DNA of 64,000 nucleotides from JAEZDC01 sp036676415 (GCA_036676415.1 JAKFCX010000007.1:1-64000); one strand, 5' to 3'. Counted from the stretch's first letter, positions 15,410-24,760 are shown. Translations and numbers: made by a program. The notes: a model not told the origin generated them from the sequence alone.

Positions 15410-16066
15410 ATGAATGAAGTAGTATTAATTATTGCGGCATACTTAATTGGATCTATTCCTACATCCGTTTGGATAAGCAGGTACTTTTTCGGTATCGATA
15501 TCCGTGATTATGGTAGCGGAAATGCTGGTGCTACCAATACTTTCAGAACCTTAGGATCAAAATGGGGTACCATTGTAATGATTGCCGATGTCTTAAAAGG
15601 TATTGCAGCAACATCATTATATATCCTCCTTCCATATTACATGGAAAATGAATGGGAGCGTACCAACTTCATGATCGGGCTAGGATTATCTGCAGTAGTG
15701 GGTCATATCTTTCCGGTTTGGGCAAGTTTCAGGGGCGGAAAAGGGGTAGCAACCTTATTCGGAATGGTCATCGCTATTCAACCTATTGTTGCAGCCTGCT
15801 GTGTAGGTGTATTTCTTTTGGTGCTTTATTTAACTCGTTTCGTTTCTCTCAGTTCAATATTAGCAAGCATTGCTTTTGCAGTATTTATCCTTTACATTTT
15901 TAACGAGCAGGAAACATTGTACCGCATATTTGCGATTGCTGTTGCCTTGTTGGTTGTACTTACCCATCAGAAGAACATCGGCCGTATCCTCAGGGGCGAA
16001 GAAAGCAAAGTTCCTATCCTCAAACACAGGGATCGTCGTCGTCAGAGAAGAAACCAGGATAGCTAA
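15410..16066 (+). CDS. plsY: Glycerol-3-phosphate acyltransferase PlsY
   Basis: 218 residues, about five membrane helices. Transfers acyl groups from acyl phosphate to glycerol-3-phosphate, the first step of phospholipid synthesis, at the inner membrane. Signature loops are present: GSGNAGATN at 35-43, GHIFPVWASFRGGKGVAT at about 98-115, and a short basic cytoplasmic tail (KHRDRRRQRR). The start is set by the promoter and by the standard MNEVVLIIAAYLIGSIP opening. Single gene with no partner PlsX nearby. Confidence 0.93.
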   Translation: MNEVVLIIAAYLIGSIPTSVWISRYFFGIDIRDYGSGNAGATNTFRTLGSKWGTIVMIADVLKGIAATSLYILLPYYMENEWERTNFMIGLGLSAVVGHIFPVWASFRGGKGVATLFGMVIAIQPIVAACCVGVFLLVLYLTRFVSLSSILASIAFAVFILYIFNEQETLYRIFAIAVALLVVLTHQKNIGRILRGEESKVPILKHRDRRRQRRNQDS

Positions 16067-16104
16067 TAGCTGGTTAATTATTGAGCCAGCGTTGGTATCA
16101 TAAT

Positions 16105-16132
16105 TCAGCGTTCCTTGCGTCGCACCCTTCAG
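16105..16132 (-). repeat. GACGCAA repeat, copy 2
   Basis: Minus-strand copy: GGGTGCGACGCAAGGAACGC. Between plsY and the M48 protease gene. Confidence 0.6.
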
Positions 16133-16188
16133 CTTTTCCTTATCTATCAACTTTTTAAGTACTCAACGTAAGCTATAATCCGTTATTG

Positions 16189-16215
16189 TACTTCGTATTT
16201 CGTACCTCGTATTTC
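16189..16215. repeat. CGTATTTCGTACCTCGTA low-complexity block
   Basis: TACTTCGTATTTCGTACC and onward, the same words as in the second half of the glycosyltransferase insert at 3865-3966, here intergenic. Confidence 0.7.
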
Positions 16216-16263
16216 CGTCTTGGTACAGATATTGAATTTCTGCTATTCTAAATAAACGAGAAT

Positions 16264-17082
16264 ATGGGCAGGAAATCATTTTTTTCAGCGTTGATCATCG
16301 CTTTGGTCGCCTGGGCATGTACAACAAATCCTATCACAGGAAGAACCACTTTAAATCTTGTATCAGAAAGAGAATTACAGGGCTTGGCAAAACAGGAATA
16401 CCAACAATTCTTAAGTCAGAACAGAGCCGTAAATCCTAACTCAAGCCGTGATGCAGAAATGGTGCGTAGGGTAGGTAGTCGTATTGCTACAGCAGTAACA
16501 AACTATTACAATTCACAGAACCTTGGATCTGAATTAGCAGGCTACCAATGGGAATATAACCTCGTAAATAATGCCGATGCTAATGCCTGGTGTATGCCTG
16601 GCGGAAAGATCGTTGTTTACACAGGTATTCTTCCAATCACCCAAAATGAAGCTGCACTGGCAGCCGTTGTTGGTCATGAAGTAGCACATGCGGTAGCGAA
16701 ACATGGTAGTGAAAGAATGAGCCAGGGTTTGGTTCAACAACTTGGAGGAGTAGCATTAGGTGTTGCTTTGTCAAATCGTAGTGCAGAGACACAAAACCTT
16801 TTTAATAGTTTATATGGGGTAGGTTCTACTGTAGGTTATGCATTGCCTCACAGCCGTAACCAGGAATTGGAAGCCGATAAGCTTGGGTTGAGATATATGG
16901 CCTTAGCCGGTTACAATCCTAGAGAAGCAGTTGCTCTTTGGCAAAGAATGAAAGCCGCTTCAAACGGTAACCGTCCACCGGATTTCCTCAGTACTCACCC
17001 TGCTGAAGACAGGAGGATCAATGAACTGAACAAAATAATGGACGAGACGCTTAAAAACTATTATCGTCCGGTTGGTAAGTAA
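16264..17082 (+). CDS. M48-family zinc metalloprotease, lipoprotein
   Basis: 272 residues. The signal with lipobox VAWAC puts lipidated Cys at 19. The HEVAH zinc site is at 138-142 with the third ligand in ELEAD (201-205), as in M48 proteases of the LoiP/BepA type that degrade or quality-check outer-membrane proteins in the periplasm. NAWCMPGGKIVVYTG and LSTHPAEDRRINEL are further family marks. Stands alone. I would not assign LoiP versus YcaL/BepA; there are no TPRs, so BepA is unlikely. Confidence 0.9.
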   Translation: MGRKSFFSALIIALVAWACTTNPITGRTTLNLVSERELQGLAKQEYQQFLSQNRAVNPNSSRDAEMVRRVGSRIATAVTNYYNSQNLGSELAGYQWEYNLVNNADANAWCMPGGKIVVYTGILPITQNEAALAAVVGHEVAHAVAKHGSERMSQGLVQQLGGVALGVALSNRSAETQNLFNSLYGVGSTVGYALPHSRNQELEADKLGLRYMALAGYNPREAVALWQRMKAASNGNRPPDFLSTHPAEDRRINELNKIMDETLKNYYRPVGK

Positions 17083-17113
17083 ACAGTTGAAATAGAAGCT
17101 GGAGATCAAGTGA

Positions 17114-17132
17114 TTGCGACGCAAGGGACGAT
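17114..17132 (+). repeat. GACGCAA repeat, copy 3
   Basis: TTGCGACGCAAGGGACGAT, a diverged copy after the protease gene. Confidence 0.5.
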
Positions 17133-17177
17133 CCTATGAAAACCGGCAGATTGTATCATAATATCACAATTAACCAT

Positions 17178-17214
17178 TAAAAAGCCCCGCTAATCGAAAT
17201 TAGCGGGGCTTTTA
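17178..17214. terminator. Strong bidirectional terminator
   Basis: AAAAAGCCCCGCTAAT pairs with ATTAGCGGGGCTTTT around CGAA. It has A- and T-runs on both sides and serves the M48 gene. Confidence 0.9.
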
Positions 17215-17238
17215 CTTGCAGAAACCTGCTATATTTCG

Positions 17239-17246
17239 TACTTTTG
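17239..17246 (+). promoter_or_regulatory. Promoter -7 box before the 17282 gene
   Basis: TACTTTTG, fitting TAnnTTTG, 35 bp before the ATG. Confidence 0.5.
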
Positions 17247-17281
17247 CAGCCTGAATTTCCTCACCTAAATTTCTTTTTAGG

Positions 17282-17947
17282 ATGTCTGTATCTGAAAGCA
17301 TTTTCGAAAAACTACAATTCAAAGAAGAGAAAAACCTATTAATCCAGGGACTTCCTTCATCTATCGAGAAACAGTTTGTAAAACTCTCTTATTCCAAAAA
17401 TGTAACCCCTTTGCTGAAGTCGAAAAAAGTTGACTTTGCCTTGGTTTTTGCTGTGAATGTGAACCAGTTATGCGGTATTATGAACGATGTACTGCCTGCT
17501 TTGCATAAAGACAGCAAGTTATGGGTTGCTTATCCTAAAACCACCAGTAAGATTGTTAGCGATCTTAACCGTGATTGCAGCTGGGACGTATTGTGTAACA
17601 GCGGTTATGAAGGTGTAAAACAGGTTACTTTAGACCACGTTTGGACAGCCATGCGTTTCCAGAAAGCCGAAAGCTCACCAAGTAAAAGCCGCAGTTTCTC
17701 TGAAACGCCTGTGGAATCAAAGGGTCATGATTTCGAGAAAACCCTGGTTTCCCCTCCGGCTGAACTGGAAAATTTCTTTTTGAAACATAGCAAAGCCAAG
17801 GACTTCTTTAGTTCTTTGCCTGCAGATAACCAGGAAGAATACGTAAGCTGGATTGCTGGTGCTAAGCGTGCAGAAACCAGAAAACGCCGTGCTGAAACAG
17901 CTATGGAAAAATTACTTGCCGGAAAATCAAATCCGCAACAGAAGTAA
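17282..17947 (+). CDS. DUF3052-like / YdeI (OmdA)-family protein
   Basis: 221 residues, soluble. The first ~125 residues resemble DUF3052 (DFALVFAVNVNQL, KLWVAYPKTTSKI, LDHVWTAMRF). The last ~60 match the YdeI/OmpD-associated family (FFSSLPADNQEEYVSWIAGA, KRRAETAMEKLLAGK). Both are small domains of unknown biochemical role; YdeI relatives have been linked to peptide or bacteriocin protection, which is only a family association. A Ser-rich linker (ESSPSKSRSFSE) joins them. The oxidoreductase follows after 90 bp, perhaps in one transcript. Confidence 0.7.
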   Translation: MSVSESIFEKLQFKEEKNLLIQGLPSSIEKQFVKLSYSKNVTPLLKSKKVDFALVFAVNVNQLCGIMNDVLPALHKDSKLWVAYPKTTSKIVSDLNRDCSWDVLCNSGYEGVKQVTLDHVWTAMRFQKAESSPSKSRSFSETPVESKGHDFEKTLVSPPAELENFFLKHSKAKDFFSSLPADNQEEYVSWIAGAKRAETRKRRAETAMEKLLAGKSNPQQK

Positions 17948-18037
17948 TCACAATAATTTTGAATGAGTAGCCAGTATGTTCATGCATATTGGCTATTTTG
18001 TTTTGTATCCTTAGCAGTAAATTACAGCAACTTTTTT

Positions 18038-19084
18038 ATGCGTTCGATCAAAACAGCTTTATGTTCTTTCGGAATGAGCGGAAAATTATTTCATGCTCCA
18101 TTCATTGATCTGCATCCGGCTTTTGAGTTGTATGCCGTACTAGAAAGAACTAAGCGAATTGCAGAGACCATTTATCCTCAAATAAAAACATACAGGAGTT
18201 TTGAAGAGTTGATATCAGACGGAAGTATCGATCTTGTTATTGTAAACACACCAAATGCCACGCATTATGAGTTTACAAAACAAGCTTTGATTGCCGGTAA
18301 ACATGTAGTGGTCGAGAAACCTTTCACACCTGAACTTCACGAAGCGGAAGAACTGATACAGCTAGCTGCATCAAAGAAGAAAGTGCTTTCCGTTTTTCAA
18401 AACAGGAGATGGGATAGTGATTTCAAAACAGTAAAAAAGATCATTGATGATGGATCGTTAGGAGATATTGTTGAAGTTGAAATTCATTTCGACAGGTACA
18501 AGCCGGCTTTAAGTCCGAAGATCCATAAAGAAACTCCAGGACCTGCAACTGGTGCTTTGTATGATCTTGGATCACACTTGATAGACCAGGCTTTGGTTTT
18601 ATTTGGAATGCCGCAGGCAGTTTTCGCAGACCTTCAGATCATCAGGCCAGTATCTTTAGTAGATGATTATTTTGAGGTGTTACTGTATTATACAAATAAA
18701 CGTGTCCGTTTGAAAGGTTCTTATATTACAAGAGAGCCGGTTCCGTCTTATATAATTCATGGAATGAATGGTTCTTTTTTAAAGACAAGATCAGATATAC
18801 AGGAAGCAAGCCTATTGGCGGAGCAATCACCGTCAGAAAAAAACTGGGGAGTAGAACCATCGTCTGAAAAAGGACTGCTGCATACAGAAGTGGATGGTGA
18901 GGTGACCAGGAAATCCATCGAATCTGAAGCTGGCAATTATATGGATTACTATCATCAATTACAGCTTGCAATAAATGAAGGCAGGCCTGTTCCTGTTTCA
19001 GGTAAAGACGGCTTGAATGTAATAAAGATCATTAAAGCTGCATTTCGAAGTAACAACGAAAAACGGGTAGTGGAGTTGCAGTAA
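18038..19084 (+). CDS. Gfo/Idh/MocA-family oxidoreductase
   Basis: 348 residues from ATG 18038; an upstream start at 17963 adds a hydrophobic tail that relatives lack. An NAD(P)-dependent sugar or inositol dehydrogenase family member. The N-terminal Rossmann domain starts IKTALCSFGMSGKLFHAPF, with VNTPNATHYEFTKQAL and the lysine motif VVEKPFTPE. The C-terminal alpha/beta domain has DLGSHLIDQAL. The MSGKLFHAPF opening is like the YdgJ/YhhX/GfoC subgroup. Substrate unknown. The stop abuts the dnaG stop on the other strand. Confidence 0.88.
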   Translation: MRSIKTALCSFGMSGKLFHAPFIDLHPAFELYAVLERTKRIAETIYPQIKTYRSFEELISDGSIDLVIVNTPNATHYEFTKQALIAGKHVVVEKPFTPELHEAEELIQLAASKKKVLSVFQNRRWDSDFKTVKKIIDDGSLGDIVEVEIHFDRYKPALSPKIHKETPGPATGALYDLGSHLIDQALVLFGMPQAVFADLQIIRPVSLVDDYFEVLLYYTNKRVRLKGSYITREPVPSYIIHGMNGSFLKTRSDIQEASLLAEQSPSEKNWGVEPSSEKGLLHTEVDGEVTRKSIESEAGNYMDYYHQLQLAINEGRPVPVSGKDGLNVIKIIKAAFRSNNEKRVVELQ

Positions 19085-21007
19085 CTATTTAATGATCACA
19101 GAACCGAGCTGCTTCGTTAAATCGATCTCTATTTGCTTTAATGATTTGTGGATCTCTATCAGCTTCATCTGTTCTTTAAGATCTGTTGCAGCTTCCAGGT
19201 CCTTCTGGTTCTGATCAAACATCTTCTTGATCTTTCTCAACTTGAAATAATTAACGCTGGCCATTACATCCTGCTTGCTGGTATCCCGATCAAGTATATG
19301 CATGTTCTCCATCACATCATCCCACCGATGGCTCAGTTCAAACTGGAACATGGTGATCGATATGATCAGTTCACGTAAACCCTGGTCTTCGGTATACAGC
19401 ATTGTTTTAGTTGTTGGCTGTAAACCTTGCTGGTATTGCTGAAAATAAAGATTAAATATCCTGTCAAGTTCAGGATTATCAAAGGTGAAATTCTCTAACT
19501 CGTGATATATATATTCAGCATTCGTATTTTGCTCATCCCATGGTTTCAATCCATACTCCAGTAAAACTCTTATCACACTTCGTTCCTGTGCCTCATCCTG
19601 GTGAAAAAGATTATAAGCAACATCAGTATCCGGCTGTTCTGTGTGCTGAGTGTTAATTTCTTCATACGGAAGTCTTTTTTCATCAGCAGCAACCTTATCT
19701 CTTTTATATTTATTGACCAATACAGTCAAACCACTTTCATCAATTTTCAGCAGAGATGAACACTGACGGATATAATCCTGCTGCTTGGTAAAGTCTTCAG
19801 CCTTGTTGATCTTGCTTAAGGTTTCTGCGATCTGGTTTACTACATCATTCTTTTTTGAAAGATCATTACCAGCTTCTTTCAGCATCACTTCCACCTGGAA
19901 AAGAATAAAGTCTTTTTTATTTGCAGCAATGAAGTCCTTGAAAGCTTTGGGTCCAACCTTATTTACATAGCTATCCGGATCTTCTTTGTCCGGTATCAAA
20001 ACAAGCTTCACATTCAGGCTTTCCTCTAAAGCCATATCCAGTCCACGTAATGCAGCTTTTATTCCTGCGGCATCACCATCATAAATAATGGTAAGATTAT
20101 TCGTGTATTTTTTTATCAGCCGAAGCTGGTCTGTAGTAAGAGATGTTCCTCCACTCGCCACCACGTTTTCAATTCCATTCTGGTGTAAGCTGATAACATC
20201 AGTATAACCTTCTACCAGTAAGCATTCATCATTCTTATCAATGGCCTGTCTTGCGAAATAAGATCCGTATAAGATCTTACTCTTGATGTAGATCTCATTT
20301 TCGGGTGTGTTGATATATTTCGGTGCCCTGTCGTTCTTGGCAATGATTCTTGCACCAAAGCCTATGATCTTCCCGGTATTGTTATGAATAGGAAAGATGA
20401 TACGACCACGATAATTATCCAGCAGCTCTTCATTCCGGTTAACAACAAGCCCTGATTTGACTAACAATTCAGGATTGAACTGGTGTTGTGTAGCTGCAGT
20501 TGCAAAAGTGGTTCTGCTTTCAGGATTATAACCCAATTGAAATTTCCTGATCGTTTCATCCCTGTATCCTCTTTTTTCTTTGAGATAGGAGAGGCCAATA
20601 GTTTGTCCTTCGTCTGTTTCTGTAAGTTGTTCTGCAAAGAACTTCTGTGCAAAATTGTTGATGGCGAAAAGGGAATCTGCAGTGAGTTGCTGTTGTTTTA
20701 CTTCAGGACTTGAGAATGTTTCTTCAACTTCGATTCCATAACGGTTGGCCAGCCATTTTAAAGAATCAACATAGCTGTACTTTTCAGCTTCCATTAAAAA
20801 GCTGATGGTATTACCGCTTTTACCACAACCAAAACATTTATAAATTTCCTTGGCTGGCGAAACAGTGAATGAAGGAGTTCTTTCGTTGTGAAAAGGACAT
20901 AAGCCGAGATAATTGGCACCCCGTTTCTTCAACTTCACGAATTCACCTACCACATCAATGATGTCGATCCTGGAGGTAATTTGTTGTATGGTTTCGGGGG
21001 ATATCAC
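19085..21007 (-). CDS. dnaG: DNA primase
   Basis: 640 residues. Makes RNA primers for replication. The N-terminal CHC2 zinc site uses Cys37, His40, Cys58 and Cys61 (GLCPFHNERTPSF, YKCFGCGKSGN). A primase core with FGARII and YINTPENEIY follows, then the TOPRIM motif LLVEGYTDVISLHQ and TIIYDGDAAGIKAA. The long helical C-terminus fits a DnaB-interacting domain. The start MISPETIQQITSRIDIIDVV is standard. Not in the rpsU-dnaG-rpoD cluster of other phyla, which is usual in Bacteroidota. Confidence 0.96.
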   Translation of the reverse strand: MISPETIQQITSRIDIIDVVGEFVKLKKRGANYLGLCPFHNERTPSFTVSPAKEIYKCFGCGKSGNTISFLMEAEKYSYVDSLKWLANRYGIEVEETFSSPEVKQQQLTADSLFAINNFAQKFFAEQLTETDEGQTIGLSYLKEKRGYRDETIRKFQLGYNPESRTTFATAATQHQFNPELLVKSGLVVNRNEELLDNYRGRIIFPIHNNTGKIIGFGARIIAKNDRAPKYINTPENEIYIKSKILYGSYFARQAIDKNDECLLVEGYTDVISLHQNGIENVVASGGTSLTTDQLRLIKKYTNNLTIIYDGDAAGIKAALRGLDMALEESLNVKLVLIPDKEDPDSYVNKVGPKAFKDFIAANKKDFILFQVEVMLKEAGNDLSKKNDVVNQIAETLSKINKAEDFTKQQDYIRQCSSLLKIDESGLTVLVNKYKRDKVAADEKRLPYEEINTQHTEQPDTDVAYNLFHQDEAQERSVIRVLLEYGLKPWDEQNTNAEYIYHELENFTFDNPELDRIFNLYFQQYQQGLQPTTKTMLYTEDQGLRELIISITMFQFELSHRWDDVMENMHILDRDTSKQDVMASVNYFKLRKIKKMFDQNQKDLEAATDLKEQMKLIEIHKSLKQIEIDLTKQLGSVIIK

Positions 21008-21106
21008 TGACAGCGAATATCGGTAAAAAGAAGGTGGATGGAGATTTAAAAATCAAGGAAGAAAGGAACGCTGATTATCATGATGATTATAATAGGTCAT
21101 GATCTT

Positions 21107-21925
21107 TTATACAATGAAACTAGCATGATTCGGGGTTTTCAGCAATGAAAGATCAGCGTCTTTATTGAATATGCCGAAAACCGTACTTCCACTTCCTGTC
21201 ATTGATGCATAAAAAGCACCCTGGGCATAAAAATTATCTTTAATGATTTTGATTTCGGGATGATTTTCGAAAACAGCTTCTTCAAAATCGTTGACCAATT
21301 CACCTTTCCAGGTTTCAATTGGCTGAGCAATAATTTGCTTTATTGGTTTGGTTGGGTGTTTTGGTTGAATCTGTGAAAAGGCCCATCCTGTATTGATGTG
21401 AATTCCGGGATTGATTATAAGGAACCGGTAATTGGATAAATCTAGTTTGATGGGCGATAATTTTTCTCCTCTTCCTTCAGCAAAACTGGGTTCGTTTAAG
21501 ATAAAAAACGGACAATCACTTCCAAGTTGAAGGGCATAATGGATCAGTTGATCATTTGATAAATTGAGCTGGAACTTCTCGTTCAATAACTTCAAGGTAA
21601 AAGCACCGTCTGCACTTCCTCCACCAAGTCCTGCACCCATTGGAATGGCTTTATGCAAGTGCATTTTTATGGCAGGCAGCTCCGGAAAATCATTTTTTAA
21701 AAGGTGATAAGCTTTAACGCAAAGATTGTTACTGGTATCTCCATCAATGGATAAACCGGTGCTGGTAAAATCAACTCCAGTGGTTTCGTGCTGCTGTTGA
21801 ACAATCTCCAAAACATCTTTTATGGCAATAGGGTAGAAGACAGTTTCAAGATCATGAAAACCATCTGGTCTTTTGGAGATGATGTTTAATCCGAGATTGA
21901 TCTTACAGTTGGGAAACGAGAGCAC
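21107..21925 (-). CDS. ispE: 4-(cytidine 5'-diphospho)-2-C-methyl-D-erythritol kinase
   Basis: 272 residues with a GTG start at 21925, fixed by the family opening MLSFPNCKINLGLNI. A GHMP kinase of the MEP isoprenoid pathway. Lys8 and the Asp in the GGGSADGA block fit the active site, and the ATP loop PMGAGLGGGSADGA is at 95-108. The C-terminal GSGSTVFGIF glycine motif is present. Shortened relative to some homologues but complete. It lies 99 bp from dnaG on the same strand. Confidence 0.93.
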   Translation of the reverse strand: MLSFPNCKINLGLNIISKRPDGFHDLETVFYPIAIKDVLEIVQQQHETTGVDFTSTGLSIDGDTSNNLCVKAYHLLKNDFPELPAIKMHLHKAIPMGAGLGGGSADGAFTLKLLNEKFQLNLSNDQLIHYALQLGSDCPFFILNEPSFAEGRGEKLSPIKLDLSNYRFLIINPGIHINTGWAFSQIQPKHPTKPIKQIIAQPIETWKGELVNDFEEAVFENHPEIKIIKDNFYAQGAFYASMTGSGSTVFGIFNKDADLSLLKTPNHASFIV

Positions 21926-21952
21926 GGTTCATGGTTATGGATAAAAAAAATG

Positions 21953-21999
21953 GGAACACGGATGACACAGATAAAATGGATGGTCACAGGTGGACATTG
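21953..21999. repeat. ACACGGATGACACAGAT low-complexity block
   Basis: Words of the type AACACGGATGACACAGATAA, then GGTCACAGGTGGAC, between the DUF151 and ispE genes and next to GACGCAA copy 4. Confidence 0.5.
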
Positions 22000-22007
22000 A
22001 TCAAAAA

Positions 22008-22035
22008 GTACAAGTGTGCGACGCAAGGAACGATG
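22008..22035 (+). repeat. GACGCAA repeat, copy 4
   Basis: Opens GTACAAGTGTGCGACGCAAG and ends GAACGATG. Between the ispE and DUF151 genes. Confidence 0.65.
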
Positions 22036-22059
22036 ACATGAAATACTAAGTTGGGATCA

Positions 22060-22647
22060 TCATTTTTTTCTCCGGTCAATCTCTTTTTTCAAAGCACTGG
22101 CTTTTATATAATCTTCCAGTTCTACGGCTTCGTCCAAAGCTTTTTGAAGATCTTCTATGCTCATAGCTCCCATATCACCTTCACCGGCATCAACAGTTGC
22201 TTTTTCGCCTTTCTTTTTCTTCTTGCCTTTTTCGGTGTCTTCCATTAAAATGCCTGCACTTTCTAAGATATGATCGTACGTATAAATAGGGCAGCCAAAA
22301 CGAACGGCCAGGGCAAGAGCATCGCTGGTACGGCTATCGATCTCTACCGTGTCATTTTCTGTGGTGCAGACAAGTTTTGAGTAAAAAATTCCTTCCTGCA
22401 GATCGTTGATCACAATTTCCTGTAGGTCCACTACAAAAGCATTCATGAAGTTCTTCATCAGGTCGTGTGTAAGTGGACGGCTAGGCTGCATTCTTTCCAA
22501 AGCAACAGCAATTGCCTGAGCTTCAAATCCACCAATAACAATGGGTAAACGGCGAAGACCATTTACCTCACCCAAGACCACTGCATAAGAATGTGTTTGC
22601 GTAATACTATGCGACAATGCTACTATTTCCAACTCTATTTTTCTCAT
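22060..22647 (-). CDS. Bifunctional nuclease family protein (DUF151) with UVR-type tail
   Basis: 195 residues from ATG 22647 (MRKIELEIVALSHSITQTHS); a start six codons earlier is less likely. Residues 1-~130 are the DUF151 domain (YAVVLGEVNGLRRLPIVIG, EAQAIAVALE, IDSRTSDALALAVRFGCPIY), a family described with RNase/DNase activity. After a KGKKKKKGEK linker, the last ~40 residues look like a UVR/UvrB-C motif (LQKALDEAVELEDYIKASAL), as in many Bacteroidota members. Cytoplasmic. Single gene. Confidence 0.88.
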   Translation of the reverse strand: MRKIELEIVALSHSITQTHSYAVVLGEVNGLRRLPIVIGGFEAQAIAVALERMQPSRPLTHDLMKNFMNAFVVDLQEIVINDLQEGIFYSKLVCTTENDTVEIDSRTSDALALAVRFGCPIYTYDHILESAGILMEDTEKGKKKKKGEKATVDAGEGDMGAMSIEDLQKALDEAVELEDYIKASALKKEIDRRKK

Positions 22648-22740
22648 ACTGGAAGCTATCAACAAAAATAAGACCTTAGTTAATACAGAGGGCTTTATTA
22701 ATTAAGTATTTATGAAGTTGCCGGCTGAAGTTTTTTATGG

Positions 22741-22770
22741 CATCGTTCCTTGTGTCACTCACTTGTGCTT
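22741..22770 (-). repeat. GACGCAA repeat, copy 5 (GTGACACAA subtype)
   Basis: Minus strand: AAGCACAAGTGAGTGACACA then AGGAACGATG. Lies between the etfA and DUF151 genes; 22648-22873 otherwise holds only the etfA terminator. Confidence 0.65.
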
Positions 22771-22820
22771 GAGGACGTTTAGGAACAACTGAATTTAATT
22801 TGCATAATTTCCCCACCATA

Positions 22821-22848
22821 AAAAAACCGCAACAAAACTGTTGCGGCC
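22821..22848 (-). terminator. etfA terminator
   Basis: On the minus strand CCGCAACA/TGTTGCGG is followed by six T (complement of 22821-22826). Confidence 0.85.
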
Positions 22849-22873
22849 TTAATTCTCATGTGCACTATAAAGG

Positions 22874-23833
22874 CTAAATGCCTTTTAGCTTCTTGATTTC
22901 CTCTGTTAATTTAGGAACTATTTCGAAAACATCTCCAACAATTCCATAATCTGCGGCTTTAAAGAAAGGTGCTTCCGGGTCTTTATTCACCACAACGATC
23001 ACCTTACTCCTGTTTACGCCAGCCAGATGCTGAATAGCTCCTGAAATTCCTAAAGCGAAGTATAAATTCGGTGCAATCTGAATTCCTGTTTGTCCCACGT
23101 GTTCATGATGTGGTCTCCAGCCTGAATCTGCAACAGGTCGGCTACAGGCTGTAGCTGCATGGAGCACTTTTGCCAGGTCTTCCAGCATACCCCAGTTCTC
23201 AGGACCTTTAAAACCACGACCACCACTCACCACAACTTCTGCTTCGGTCAATGGCACTTCACCTTTTACTTTATTCACAGATAGCACTTTCACTTTTGCA
23301 GCATCAGGTGTAATGCTCAATTGATTGATTGCAGCAGATCCCTCACCTGCAATTGTTTTGTAGCTATTCGGATTGAGTGAGATCACCTTTATATCACTGT
23401 TGATGCTTACGTTAGCAAATGCCTTAGCCGAGAAAACAGATTTCTTTACGACAAAACCGCTGTCTGTTTTAGGTAGAGCCACAGCACCAGTAACAACTCC
23501 TGCTTTTAATCTTGCGCCAACTCTTGCAGCAACTGCTCTTCCGTTCTGGTTGTGGGAGAACACAATCACTTTAGCTCCTGTTTGGGTTGCCGCTTCGGCA
23601 ATTACTTTTGCATACACTTGTGTATCCAAATTGTTCAGGCTTTCATTATTTACCTGGTGAATTTTTGTTACACCGTATTTACCAAGAGCAGCAAGATCAT
23701 CATTTACTGTTCCAAGCAATAATCCTTCAGCTGAGGTTCCCAGTTGTTTGGATATATCTGCACCATAAGTCAATGCTTCAAAAGAAGATTTTTTGATGTG
23801 GCCTTCGGAATGATCTATAAAAACTAATACCAT
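22874..23833 (-). CDS. etfA: Electron transfer flavoprotein alpha subunit
   Basis: 319 residues. Carries FAD and passes electrons from acyl-CoA dehydrogenases toward the quinone pool. The N-terminal domain opens MVLVFIDHSEGHIKK. The C-terminal FAD domain has VVSGGRGFKGPENW, VGQTGIQIAPNLYFALGISG, QHLAGVNRSKVIVVVNKDPE and ADYGIVGDVFEIVP. etfB lies upstream on the same strand, but 183 bp of repeat-laden DNA intervene, so co-transcription is likely but not certain. Confidence 0.95.
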   Translation of the reverse strand: MVLVFIDHSEGHIKKSSFEALTYGADISKQLGTSAEGLLLGTVNDDLAALGKYGVTKIHQVNNESLNNLDTQVYAKVIAEAATQTGAKVIVFSHNQNGRAVAARVGARLKAGVVTGAVALPKTDSGFVVKKSVFSAKAFANVSINSDIKVISLNPNSYKTIAGEGSAAINQLSITPDAAKVKVLSVNKVKGEVPLTEAEVVVSGGRGFKGPENWGMLEDLAKVLHAATACSRPVADSGWRPHHEHVGQTGIQIAPNLYFALGISGAIQHLAGVNRSKVIVVVNKDPEAPFFKAADYGIVGDVFEIVPKLTEEIKKLKGI

Positions 23834-23837
23834 ATGA

Positions 23838-23865
23838 GTTTATAGTTTATGGTTTATAGTTTGGA
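23838..23865. repeat. GTTTATAGTTTATGG low-complexity block
   Basis: Repeats of a 9-bp word GTTTATAGT in the etfB-etfA gap. A related ACTGAAAACTATAAAC stretch lies at 23989-24019 and runs into the etfB stop codon. Confidence 0.55.
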
Positions 23866-23931
23866 GTTCTTCAAACTTAAACCTGTTGATTTTTATTTAG
23901 AAACCCAGCCAATGCTGAGTAAAGAACTAAA

Positions 23932-23973
23932 AGTACAAGAGTGCGACGCAACGATGTTTAATAGTAGCAATAG
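23932..23973 (+). repeat. GACGCAA repeat, copy 6
   Basis: One of the fullest copies: GTACAAGAGTGCGACGCAAC, then GATG and AATAGTAGCAATAG. Sits between etfA and etfB. Confidence 0.7.
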
Positions 23974-24016
23974 TGATAGGTTTCTAACTGCAAACCCAAA
24001 ACTGAAAACTATAAAC

Positions 24017-24760
24017 TTAGATCGCCTTCGCTTCTTCATGTAATAACCTAACGAGTTCCGCAACATTATCTGCAGGCACGAGTTTTACACCAGCTTTTGG
24101 TGGAGGTGTTTCATAACTCACTACACTTGTCAATGCATCAATTGCAGCAGGCTCAACTACTTTCAAAGGTTTTGTTCTGGCTGCCATAATGCCTCTCATG
24201 TTCGGAATACGCTGATCGGCCATTCCTTTCTGGCAACTGATCACTGCTGGAAGTGAGACTTCATTCACTTCTTCTCCACCTTCGATCTCACGATTAACGG
24301 TAGCAGTTGTGCCATTCAGTTCAAACTTGGTGGCCAATGAAATATAAGGCAAGTCTAACAACTCAGCTACCATTCCACCAACTGATGAACTATTGAAATC
24401 GATTGTTTCTTTACCGGTAAACACAAGATCATAACCACCTTGTTTGGCCACTTCAGCTATTTGTGCGGCAATAAAATAACGGTCATCACTTTGAGCATTG
24501 ATACGAATAGCCTCATCACCACCCAAAGCCAGTGCTTTACGAATGATAGGTTCAACATCAGCTCCACCAACAGTCACAAGGTGCAACCCAATCGAGGCAT
24601 CTTTTTCTTTCAGCTCAATAGCTCTTACCAAAGCATACCATTCATCATAAGGATTAATGATCCATTGCACACCAGCTTCATCAAACTTTGTATTGCCGTC
24701 TTTGAAAGCAATCCTTGAAGTTGTATCGGGTGTCTTCGAAATGCAAACTAATATCTTCAT
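24017..24760 (-). CDS. etfB: Electron transfer flavoprotein beta subunit
   Basis: 247 residues. Partner of EtfA; binds AMP. Opens MKILVCISKTPDTTSRI, with WIINPYDEWYALVRAIELKE, VFTGKETIDFNSSSVGGMVA and PAVISCQKGMADQRIPNMRG, all typical of EtfB. First gene of the etfB-etfA pair. The stop codon lies in a low-complexity ACTATAAACTTAG stretch. Confidence 0.95.
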   Translation of the reverse strand: MKILVCISKTPDTTSRIAFKDGNTKFDEAGVQWIINPYDEWYALVRAIELKEKDASIGLHLVTVGGADVEPIIRKALALGGDEAIRINAQSDDRYFIAAQIAEVAKQGGYDLVFTGKETIDFNSSSVGGMVAELLDLPYISLATKFELNGTTATVNREIEGGEEVNEVSLPAVISCQKGMADQRIPNMRGIMAARTKPLKVVEPAAIDALTSVVSYETPPPKAGVKLVPADNVAELVRLLHEEAKAI